Source of the DNA: Planctomycetota bacterium
GTDB taxonomy: Bacteria > Planctomycetota > Planctomycetia > Pirellulales > Thermoguttaceae
Direction of reading: 5' to 3'
NCBI GenBank assembly: GCA_023397045.1
Contig: JAEWUR010000299.1
Location: 1-6,065 of the forward strand
DNA: 6,065 bases
This document shows positions 1 through 5,718 of the stretch, one piece after another (the first letter of the stretch is position 1; each line of letters begins with the position of its first letter). A program made the position numbers and the translations under genes. The notes beneath the pieces are model-generated. The model saw only the letters and a list, made by a program, of their open reading frames with translations. It did no database searches and had not been told where the DNA came from.

Positions 1-1
1 C

Positions 2-601
2 TACTATGGTGACGACTATCAAGGCCCATGCTACGACTCGATTGTTACAGGCACCACACCCAAGACAAACGATAGCAAGGAACCAAGTCGGATTCTTGCG
101 GAAGGACGCTTCGTTCGCTTGCTCAGCCGTTGTGGGTGGGAGTGGGCTGAGCGAACAAATACAGCTGCTGCTGTAGTAGTTGCAGCGATAACGGAGAAGC
201 GAGAATTGGTGCTCATCGAGCAACATCGTATTCCATTGGATCGCCGAGTGGTTGAACTGCCCGCCGGTTTAGTGGGTGATCTGGCGGAGAGCAAAGGAGA
301 AAACTTGACAGAGGCGGCACGCCGGGAATTATTCGAGGAAACTGGCTACGATGCCGCACATTTCGACTGCCTTATTGAGGGGCCAAGTTCATCTGGATTA
401 ACCAATGAGGTCTACGCGTTATTGCTGGCTAGGGACGCGAGAAAGGTTGGCCCGGGCGGCGGCGACGAAAGCGAAGATATCCAAGTTCACATTGTGCCGC
501 TTGGTGAGGCACATGGATGGTTGGAATCGAAGCGGCAAGAGGGCGTGATGATTAGCCCGAAGATCTACACGGCATTGTACTTCGCTGAGAGGTCATCCTA
601 A
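2..601 (+). CDS. Nudix hydrolase, ADP-ribose pyrophosphatase-like (5' end open at window edge)
   Basis: Nudix enzymes hydrolyse nucleoside diphosphates linked to another group; the ADP-ribose branch makes AMP and ribose 5-phosphate. Seen: a Nudix box with G at 266, E at 299 and REL-x-EE-x-GY at 323-349, preceded by ELPAG as in ADP-ribose pyrophosphatases. The segment between the Nudix G and the first E is five residues longer than the classical G-x5-E. The first usual start codon in this frame is TTG at 119, but the frame is open to the left edge, and the residues just before it (ILAEGRFVRLL, 92-124) look like the normal first strand of this family, so starting at 119 would truncate the fold. 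Either the gene begins outside the window or it uses ATT at 92, which has AAGGA ten bases upstream. The stop lies five bases before the ADP-ribosylglycohydrolase gene, so the two are probably co-transcribed and both act on ADP-ribose compounds. Family call is firm; substrate is inferred. Confidence 0.85.
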   Translation, partial: YYGDDYQGPCYDSIVTGTTPKTNDSKEPSRILAEGRFVRLLSRCGWEWAERTNTAAAVVVAAITEKRELVLIEQHRIPLDRRVVELPAGLVGDLAESKGENLTEAARRELFEETGYDAAHFDCLIEGPSSSGLTNEVYALLLARDARKVGPGGGDESEDIQVHIVPLGEAHGWLESKRQEGVMISPKIYTALYFAERSS

Positions 602-606
602 AACCG

Positions 607-1692
607 ATGTCGGATATTGCGGGAGAGCATGACATAGTTGATCGCCTTGCCGGCATCCTGTTGGGCACGGCCGTTGGTGATGCTTTAGGCTTGCCGGCCG
701 AAGGAATATCACCTGCTCGCCGGCGTCGCATGATGCCGGGCTCTTGGCAACACCGTTTCTTGTTTCGGCATGGCATGGTGAGTGATGACACCGAACATGC
801 CCTATTCGTCGCTCAGTCACTGCTGAGGCATCCAGACGATGCCGATGCCTTCCAACGCCGATTGGCGTGGCATCTGAAATGGTGGTTTGCCGGTCTGCCT
901 GCCGGAATCGGTTTGGCAACGGCAAGGGCGTGCCTCAGGCTGTGGTTTGGTTTTCTGCCTACCAATAGTGGCGTCTTCTCAGCCGGAAACGGCCCAGCCA
1001 TGCGAAGTGCTGTGATCGGAGGCTATTTCCACGACCAGCCGGATTCACTGCACCGCTTCGTGTTAGCGTCGACGCAAGTCACCCACACGGATCCCAAGGC
1101 AGCAGTTGGTGCTGAGGCGATCGCTCGAGCGGCAGCATGGGCCGTCGACCATGATCCAACAGAGCAGCAGAACGTGGGAGTGGTTACTGCACTGCTGGCT
1201 GATTTGGCTCCCGACGATCGTGAGTGGTGTTCATACGTTGAGCGTATGGAGGCCGCTCTTGCTGCCGGGATCTCAGTATTTGATTTTGCCGTCTCCGTGG
1301 GCCTGGCCAAAGGTGTGACTGGCTATGTTTATCATACAGTTCCGGTGGCCATTTATGCTTGGCTGCGGCACCACAATGACTTCCACGCGACACTGGAAGC
1401 AGTCTTGAATTGCGGCGGCGATACGGACACTCTGGGAGCGATTGCCGGGGCGCTGGCCGGCGCTACCGTCGGCGGGTCAGGGATTCCCGAGCAGTGGCTC
1501 GGGGGGATTGTCGACTGGCCCCGATCCGTCCGACTGCTCGGTGCCGTTGCGGATAGGCTTGGGAAGCAATCCCGTGCAGGAGGCCCCCTGGGCGAGGTTT
1601 CCTATTTCTGGCCGGCTGTCTTGCCACGAAACATCTTCTTCTTGGCCATCGTTCTTTTTCACGGTTTTCGCCGTTTGGCTCCACCCTATTGA
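607..1692 (+). CDS. ADP-ribosylglycohydrolase (DraG/ARH) family protein
   Basis: This family removes ADP-ribose from arginine or serine on proteins, or cleaves related ADP-ribose compounds, using two metal ions (usually Mg2+). In the 361-residue product the N-terminal helix reads RLAGILLGTAVGDALG (13-28), then the metal-binding SDDTE motif (59-63), a THTDP segment (159-163) and the C-terminal metal site GGDTDT (270-275) followed by a GA-rich helix. All signature acidic residues are present, so activity is expected. The last 29 residues (333-361) go beyond the usual core: a hydrophobic stretch (NIFFLAIVLFHGF) followed by basic RR and ending PPY, possibly a membrane-associated tail. ATG at 607 is the natural start, because the conserved helix begins 12 residues in; no strong Shine-Dalgarno is seen, and translation may be coupled to the Nudix stop five bases upstream. 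The physiological substrate cannot be read from sequence. Confidence 0.92.
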   Translation: MSDIAGEHDIVDRLAGILLGTAVGDALGLPAEGISPARRRRMMPGSWQHRFLFRHGMVSDDTEHALFVAQSLLRHPDDADAFQRRLAWHLKWWFAGLPAGIGLATARACLRLWFGFLPTNSGVFSAGNGPAMRSAVIGGYFHDQPDSLHRFVLASTQVTHTDPKAAVGAEAIARAAAWAVDHDPTEQQNVGVVTALLADLAPDDREWCSYVERMEAALAAGISVFDFAVSVGLAKGVTGYVYHTVPVAIYAWLRHHNDFHATLEAVLNCGGDTDTLGAIAGALAGATVGGSGIPEQWLGGIVDWPRSVRLLGAVADRLGKQSRAGGPLGEVSYFWPAVLPRNIFFLAIVLFHGFRRLAPPY

Positions 1693-1792
1693 GCCAAGAG
1701 CGATTTGCTCGTCTAAGACACCCAACCCCTGTGATTACAGATAGTTAGGTCAGCATCTGTTGGGGCATCAATCTGAAATCTGGATTGTTCTC

Positions 1793-1840
1793 TGAGCCCA
1801 GCCATGCCGGATTTTGAGAAAATCCGGAAAAATCGGCTCA
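1793..1840 (+). promoter_or_regulatory. Hairpin with 9-bp perfect inner stem
   Basis: CCGGATTTT (1807-1815) pairs perfectly with AAAATCCGG (1819-1827) across a three-base loop. An outer 6-bp arm, TGAGCC (1793-1798) with GGCTCA (1835-1840), encloses it. No T-run follows on either strand, so it is not a textbook intrinsic terminator. It could end or attenuate Nudix-DraG transcription, be a protein-binding site upstream of the promoter, or stabilise an mRNA end. Confidence 0.5.
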
Positions 1841-1846
1841 CGTTCA

Positions 1847-1875
1847 TTGACATCGTGTTCGATTAACACTATGCT
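1847..1875 (+). promoter_or_regulatory. Sigma70-type promoter for the J-pseudokinase/vWA/PurA-like unit
   Basis: A perfect -35 box TTGACA (1847-1852) is followed after exactly 17 bases by TATGCT (1870-1875), which matches the -10 consensus at four of six positions including the first, second and last. An A-rich tract lies just upstream. Transcription would begin near 1882, about 50 bases before the ATG at 1934. Confidence 0.6.
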
Positions 1876-1895
1876 TAGTGTAGCAATAACACTAA
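1866..1895 (+). promoter_or_regulatory. Operator-like cluster of three ACACTA half-sites
   Basis: ACACTA occurs at 1866-1871, in inverted orientation (TAGTGT) at 1876-1881 and again at 1889-1894. The outer pair are direct repeats 23 bases apart; the middle copy makes an inverted pair with each. The first overlaps the proposed -10 box and the others cover the predicted start of transcription, where a repressor would act. No regulator gene is visible in the window. This is inferred from repeat geometry only. Confidence 0.45.
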
Positions 1896-1933
1896 CAAAC
1901 GTTGCTGGTGAGTACGCGAGAAAGAAGCAAGGT

Positions 1934-2971
1934 ATGTTCACTGTATATCCCAGCACTCTTGACGAATTGGCCACCTTGCTGGATCAACCTGCAACCGCCT
2001 TCGATGTCTTTGGCAACGATGTCGAAGGTCAATACTGTCACCTGGTCAAAATCTGCCATCCTGATCGGTTTCCTCCCGGACCGGAGCAGGAGAAGGCCGC
2101 AAAGGTCTTTCGGCGGTTGACGCAGTGGTATGAGGTGGCCGCGCAGGCGAAGGTTTCACAAGTGATTCTATCGCCCACTCGGAAATACAGTCTTGTACGG
2201 CAATTGGCGGTCGGCGACCTGGCCGACGTTCACCTAGCCATCGCGGACGGTGTGCAATACGTGCTGAAAATAACCCGACCTAGTGGCGGCAACCCATTAC
2301 TGGCAAGCGAGGCTCGCCACCTAAAAGGGCTTGTGGCTCGGTGTGGCGATCGTCGCTATCGGGAATATTTGCCGATCCTGGCCGAGACCTTTACAGTGCC
2401 AGGCACTCGCGGCGACCGGCAAGCCAATGTCTTTGTCTACCGTGAAGGGTTTTACACTTTAGAGGAAATTCGTTGTCGGTACCCGGCCGGACTCGATGCA
2501 CGCCACTTGGCTTGGATCTTCAAACGGATGCTGGCGGTCATCGGATTTGCCCATACATGCGGTTTGATCCACGGTGCGGTTCTGCCTCCGCACGTGATGC
2601 TTCACGCAAACAACCACGGTGTGCAGCTTCTGGACTGGATTCACGCTGCACGAATCGGCGCGGCGATGACGTTCGTGCCGACCGCTTATCACTCCTGGTA
2701 TCCCTGTGAGGAATTGCGGCGTGAAGGCGTTGGTCCAGCCACAGACATCTATCTGGCCGCCAAGTGTCTGATGTACATGGCTGGTGGCGACCCGGTTGCT
2801 CAGCGCTGGCCAAACGCAGTACCGCTGGAAATGCGGCGATTCCTGGACACCTGCCTTTTTGCATCGAAACGGATGCGACCGCAAGATGCCTGGAACCTTC
2901 ATGAAGAGTTTGACGAGTTGCTTGTGCAATTGTTTGGCCCCCCAAAGTATCACCAATTGGTGATGTCCTAA
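1934..2971 (+). CDS. J-domain and degenerate protein-kinase fusion (probable pseudokinase)
   Basis: Counting from the ATG at 1934 the product has 345 residues. Residues ~20-72 resemble a J-domain, with the HPD tripeptide (42-44) that stimulates Hsp70 ATPases. Residues ~85-335 look like a protein-kinase fold: a glycine-poor loop (LAVGDLADVHLA, 91-102), the VLK lysine (K112), a candidate helix-C glutamate (E126), a catalytic-loop equivalent reading HGAVLPPHVML (213-223), DW in place of DFG (234-235), a WYPCEEL segment (255-261) and DIY near 271. The catalytic aspartate of HRD is alanine and the loop asparagine is histidine, so phosphotransfer is doubtful; it may be a binding or scaffold protein. 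The frame also allows TTG at 1814 and ATG at 1871, but 1814 lies in a hairpin and both precede the predicted transcription start. A weak purine-rich tract (1918-1927) precedes 1934. The vWA gene starts 20 bases after the stop, suggesting one operon. Confidence 0.8.
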   Translation: MFTVYPSTLDELATLLDQPATAFDVFGNDVEGQYCHLVKICHPDRFPPGPEQEKAAKVFRRLTQWYEVAAQAKVSQVILSPTRKYSLVRQLAVGDLADVHLAIADGVQYVLKITRPSGGNPLLASEARHLKGLVARCGDRRYREYLPILAETFTVPGTRGDRQANVFVYREGFYTLEEIRCRYPAGLDARHLAWIFKRMLAVIGFAHTCGLIHGAVLPPHVMLHANNHGVQLLDWIHAARIGAAMTFVPTAYHSWYPCEELRREGVGPATDIYLAAKCLMYMAGGDPVAQRWPNAVPLEMRRFLDTCLFASKRMRPQDAWNLHEEFDELLVQLFGPPKYHQLVMS

Positions 2972-2978
2972 TTCTGAG

Positions 2979-2985
2979 AAAGGAG
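2979..2985 (+). promoter_or_regulatory. Shine-Dalgarno of the vWA gene
   Basis: AAAGGAG lies six bases before the ATG at 2992 and fixes that start. It sits in the 20-base gap after the J-pseudokinase stop. Confidence 0.85.
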
Positions 2986-2991
2986 AAAGCC

Positions 2992-3975
2992 ATGGGTGGA
3001 ACCTATTGGAGCGACGATCATTATCGGGAACGTGCGTCCTTTCTGCGAAGGGCGGGAAAGAGTGCGTTCGAATTCCACGATTTGAACATGCGGCTGCCTG
3101 TTAGTCAGCGCCGGGTTCACGAGAGGATGAACCCGTATGGGGTCAATGCCCGTGAGAGCCGGGACAGCGAGGCACACCCGGGGTCCAGGGCGGTGGCCGT
3201 GTTGTTCGATGTGACAGGTTCGATGGGCCGTGTCCCTCGAATCCTGCAAGAGAACCTTTGCCAGTTGATGGGATTGCTGCTGAGGAAGGGGTACTTAACC
3301 CATCCGCAAATCCTCATCGGTGGCATTGGCGATGCTACCTGCGATCGTGCGCCACTACAAACCGGCCAATTCGAGTCGGGCATCGAGATCGATGAGGATC
3401 TTGCCAAACTCTGGCTGGAGGGCGGTGGCGGCGGACAACAGACCGAGTCTTACGAGCTGTCCATGTATTTCATGGCTCGCAAGACCTCGATCGACTGTCT
3501 GGAGAAGCGCGGCCAACGGGGATACCTGTTCCTGATTGGCGACGAAATGCCCTACCGTTTCGTTAAGCGAAAGGAGGTGGCGAAGATCATCGGTGACCGG
3601 CTGTCGGAGGACATTCCGGTTGAGGAGATGGTCCGTGAACTGGAAGCGAAGTACGACACCTACTTCATCCTTCCGAACCTGACCAGCTACTACGACGATC
3701 CGAAGATACATAGCCGCTGGGTGGAACTTCTTGGCCAGAACATGATCCGGCTGGAGGACCCAAATGGCATCTCCGAGTTGATCGCTTCGACCATTGGACT
3801 TGCTGAAGGGGTCGTGGACCTCGACGGCGTAAATCGCGATCTCGTGGATGCTGGACGTGGTTGTGTGTCGGACGCCGTGTCCAGGGCGCTCGTGCCAGTC
3901 GTCCGAGCCGGACCAAGGAGCAACGCACTGGCCCTGCCATCGCTTGGGACTGGTACTGGATTGACCAGACTTTAG
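2992..3975 (+). CDS. von Willebrand factor A (vWA) domain protein with intact MIDAS
   Basis: vWA domains bind a divalent metal at the MIDAS site and usually mediate protein-protein contacts in regulated assemblies. In this 327-residue protein the domain begins near residue 66, with the first MIDAS loop DVTGSM (73-78). A threonine after a glycine run (GGGGG at 144-148, T151) and an aspartate in LIGDE (D184) are good candidates for the other metal ligands, so binding is likely retained. Residues 1-65 are charged and rich in Arg and Tyr; the last ~40 residues are low in complexity and probably disordered. No signal peptide or membrane segment is seen, so it is likely cytoplasmic. It sits between the J-pseudokinase and the PurA-like gene with a strong Shine-Dalgarno. 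The pairing with a kinase-like protein recalls TerY-P modules, though no phosphatase is present. The precise partner is not known. Confidence 0.88.
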   Translation: MGGTYWSDDHYRERASFLRRAGKSAFEFHDLNMRLPVSQRRVHERMNPYGVNARESRDSEAHPGSRAVAVLFDVTGSMGRVPRILQENLCQLMGLLLRKGYLTHPQILIGGIGDATCDRAPLQTGQFESGIEIDEDLAKLWLEGGGGGQQTESYELSMYFMARKTSIDCLEKRGQRGYLFLIGDEMPYRFVKRKEVAKIIGDRLSEDIPVEEMVRELEAKYDTYFILPNLTSYYDDPKIHSRWVELLGQNMIRLEDPNGISELIASTIGLAEGVVDLDGVNRDLVDAGRGCVSDAVSRALVPVVRAGPRSNALALPSLGTGTGLTRL

Positions 3976-3999
3976 TGGCAGAATGATGTACTGAAACCT

Positions 4000-4033
4000 G
4001 ACGGGGCCGGGCGGTCCAGCGTCCGGCCCCGTC
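4000..4033 (+). promoter_or_regulatory. Strong GC-rich intercistronic hairpin
   Basis: GACGGGGCCGG (4000-4010) pairs perfectly with CCGGCCCCGTC (4023-4033), and the stem extends inward through G-U, C-G and G-C to about 14 bp with a six-base loop. Only two T residues follow before the ribosome-binding site, so it is not a standard intrinsic terminator. It lies 24 bases after the vWA stop and two bases before the Shine-Dalgarno of the next gene. It could cause partial termination, protect an mRNA 3' end, or keep the ribosome-binding site accessible. Confidence 0.7.
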
Positions 4034-4035
4034 TT

Positions 4036-4044
4036 AAAGGAGGT
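4036..4044 (+). promoter_or_regulatory. Perfect nine-base Shine-Dalgarno of the PurA-like gene
   Basis: AAAGGAGGT is fully complementary to the usual 16S rRNA 3' end and lies eight bases before the ATG at 4053. It is the strongest ribosome-binding site in the window and suggests that the PurA-like enzyme is made in larger amounts than its neighbours. Confidence 0.85.
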
Positions 4045-4052
4045 CTCCAGCG

Positions 4053-5366
4053 ATGAAACGTGCGGTAATCGTCCAAGGGCTTGGATTCGGTGATGAAGGA
4101 AAGGGAGCTACCGTAGATTTCCTTGCACGGGAACTCACTGCCGATTTGGTCGTTCGGTACTGTGGTGGATCGCAGGCTGGACACAACGTCGTTTTGCCTG
4201 ACGGCCGCCGTCACGCATTTTCGCAGTTTGGCGCTGGAACCCTGGCCAGCGCTGCAACGTATTTGGGTGAGCAGATGATCATTAACCCGGCGGCAATGTG
4301 CAGGGAGGCCCAGCACCTGCTGGAGATGACGGGCGAAGATCCCTTTTTAAAGCTCCTAGTCCATCCATGCGCCCTTGTGTCAACCGTCTATCACCAGCAA
4401 CTCAACCGTCTCCGCGAACTATCTCGCGGGGCCGGTCGCCACGGTTCATGTGGTCACGGAATTGGCGAAACGCGGAATTACTGGCTCAAGTATGGACACG
4501 ATGCCGTTGTTGCCGCTGATCTGAAGGAGTCCGAGACACTTGCCTCCAAGATGGAACTGCTACGGCAGCGCACACTCTTGGAAGTTCAACAGTTTGTGGC
4601 TTATGTTCCTGTTGATGAGCGATGGCGGCTGGACACCTTCATGGAGCCTGCGCAACACATCGCGAGAGAGTTGCAGAAGATGGCTAAGCCGCTTACGTTT
4701 CATCGTGGCATACCGGACTATAGAACAGCAATTTTTGAAGGAGCGCAGGGCGCGCTTCTGGACGAGTGGCGAGGTTTTCATCCCCACACGACCTGGGGCA
4801 CCGTTACACTGCACCATGCGTTGGCCATGATCGATGAAAGCGGTGCACAAGAAGTCTGCACCTTAGGCGTTACTCGCGCCTACATGACTCGCCATGGCGC
4901 AGGCCCATTGCCCACGTGGAGTCCTGAATTGGATGCCAAATGCGTCGATCCAGGCAATCCAACGAATGCTTGGCAAGGGACCATACGCCACGGATGGTTA
5001 GATTTGGTGCTCTTGCGTTATGCTGTCGAAGTTGCCGGCGGGCCACTCGATGGCTTAGCGATCAATTGTCTCGACCATCTCGACACTGCCTTATTGCGGG
5101 TCTGCATGGGTTATAGATGCGATCCCGACACCGAGATTGATCGTTTGCCTGTATCGGTCCTGTGGTTGACCGGGCAGGAAAAAATAACCGAGTTGCTAGG
5201 ATGTGTGCAGCCCTCGTACCGCAAAACCTCTCTTTCGGAGCTCTGCGAAACACTCGCATGTACGCTAGCACCAATTGCCATTACGGGAGCTGGTGCCACC
5301 TCGCATCATAGAATACTCCATGACCTCAAGTTTCAGCCTTGTGGGATAGCACTGCCCCCCCACTGA
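4053..5366 (+). CDS. Adenylosuccinate synthetase-like (PurA paralogue) with altered substrate loop
   Basis: PurA joins IMP and aspartate using GTP to give adenylosuccinate. At 437 residues this protein has the family length. It keeps the P-loop GDEGKG (13-18) with the catalytic Asp14, the AGH segment with catalytic His44, the EGAQG motif (229-233; Gln232 corresponds to E. coli Gln224), HGWLD (313-317) and the aspartate of the guanine-binding motif, here NCLD (338-341) instead of TKLD. The aspartate-binding loop, TTGRRRR in E. coli, is replaced by AWQGTIR (306-312), losing both threonines and most arginines; the GTTGRG segment that contacts IMP is changed to GSCGHG. So GTP use and phosphoryl transfer look retained, while the amino donor and perhaps the nucleotide differ. 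It is unlikely to be the housekeeping PurA. It is not PurZ-like, because the catalytic aspartate is kept. It is the last gene of the unit, after a hairpin and a perfect Shine-Dalgarno. Fold is certain; substrates are inferred. Confidence 0.88.
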   Translation: MKRAVIVQGLGFGDEGKGATVDFLARELTADLVVRYCGGSQAGHNVVLPDGRRHAFSQFGAGTLASAATYLGEQMIINPAAMCREAQHLLEMTGEDPFLKLLVHPCALVSTVYHQQLNRLRELSRGAGRHGSCGHGIGETRNYWLKYGHDAVVAADLKESETLASKMELLRQRTLLEVQQFVAYVPVDERWRLDTFMEPAQHIARELQKMAKPLTFHRGIPDYRTAIFEGAQGALLDEWRGFHPHTTWGTVTLHHALAMIDESGAQEVCTLGVTRAYMTRHGAGPLPTWSPELDAKCVDPGNPTNAWQGTIRHGWLDLVLLRYAVEVAGGPLDGLAINCLDHLDTALLRVCMGYRCDPDTEIDRLPVSVLWLTGQEKITELLGCVQPSYRKTSLSELCETLACTLAPIAITGAGATSHHRILHDLKFQPCGIALPPH

Positions 5367-5531
5367 ACAACACCACAGTCCATCAAGCCGGCGGTAGCTT
5401 ATTCTCTGCGGCACGGCAATGATCTGGAAACAGAGATGCCGCCCTGGCCGCCACCGGAGTCATTCCAATGCCACTAAGATGCCCGAGCATTGGTTGCGGG
5501 GCCAATCCGAGCATGCATCGGTGGTGGTCTT

Positions 5532-5556
5532 ATTAAAAACGGCTCGTTCGGAGCAT
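5532..5556 (-). terminator. Weak candidate terminator for the - strand gene
   Basis: On the - strand a short hairpin GCTC-CGAAC-GAGC (5542-5554) is followed by CG and TTTTT. The stem is only four base pairs, so termination would be weak. It lies about 165 bases after the stop of the radical-SAM-like gene. Confidence 0.22.
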
Positions 5557-5615
5557 ACCTTTTGTCGGTCATACATTCGTTGGAACTGTCGGCGACCCAT
5601 TCGAGATCAGTCGTG

Positions 5616-5660
5616 TCTGTGCCAAAGGGCTCGAACCTCTAACCTGGTTCCGTAGACCGA
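5616..5660 (-). other. tRNA-Arg(ACG)-like 3' fragment, degenerate
   Basis: On the - strand a T-arm can be drawn as AGAGG-TTCGAGC-CCTTT (5640 down to 5624), five pairs including one G-T around a seven-base loop with the GGTTCGA box. Upstream lies a seven-base loop CTACGGA (5655 down to 5649) in anticodon-loop position, reading ACG after the invariant T, flanked by TCGGT/ACCAG of which three or four pairs form. The variable loop would be only three bases, and no matching 5' acceptor strand or normal D-arm is found. A working tRNA is unlikely. It could be a decayed tRNA, the attachment-site copy left by an element that integrated into a tRNA-Arg gene, or chance. Confidence 0.3.
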
Positions 5661-5718
5661 TTGTGAAATTGCCAAGAGCCAAACGGCCAGAATAATGAGG
5701 CGATTGGATTGGCCTCCT

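Larger units (their letters stand above)
1693..1933 (+). other. Regulatory intergenic region between the two gene blocks
   Basis: No conserved protein is visible in these 241 bases. The left part carries an imperfect hairpin (ACAGAT at 1737-1742 with ATCTGT at 1755-1760, and a possible CCCA/TGGG closing stem). The middle has a perfect 9-bp hairpin (1807-1827) and the right part a promoter with operator-like repeats (1847-1895). The reading frame of the downstream gene runs back through this region to a TTG at 1814, but that TTG sits inside the hairpin and upstream of the promoter, so the stretch is better read as non-coding. It suggests that the last three + strand genes can be transcribed separately from Nudix-DraG. 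Confidence 0.7.
5367..5718. other. Convergent intergenic region without a recognisable gene
   Basis: Open frames here (for example 5419-5655 on +) encode no recognisable motif and lack a good ribosome-binding site. The left part is rich in short inverted repeats: GCGGCA (5408-5413) can pair with TGCCGC (5437-5442), and TCTCTG (5403-5408) with CAGAGA (5431-5436), but not both at once. CCGAGCAT occurs at 5483-5490 and 5507-5514, with a variant at 5549-5556. The right part holds a tRNA-like fragment. Transcription from both sides should end here, but no clear intrinsic terminator is seen for the + strand unit. Confidence 0.6.

Noticed and set aside
2951..2962. Perfect 12-base palindrome CACCAATTGGTG at the end of the J-pseudokinase gene
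   Set aside because: It lies inside the coding sequence and has no second copy or promoter nearby; most likely chance.
2459..2993. Long - strand frames opposite the J-pseudokinase gene
   Set aside because: They are antisense shadows of a clearly conserved + strand protein and show no domain of their own.
4053..5366. PurZ-like enzyme for diaminopurine (Z-genome) synthesis
   Set aside because: PurZ enzymes replace the catalytic aspartate of the P-loop; here GDEGKG keeps it, and no other Z-pathway gene is visible.
5419..5655. 78-residue + strand frame after the PurA-like gene
   Set aside because: Composition is random-looking (rich in Arg, Ser and Cys), with no ribosome-binding site and no recognisable motif; it also crosses the tRNA-like fragment.
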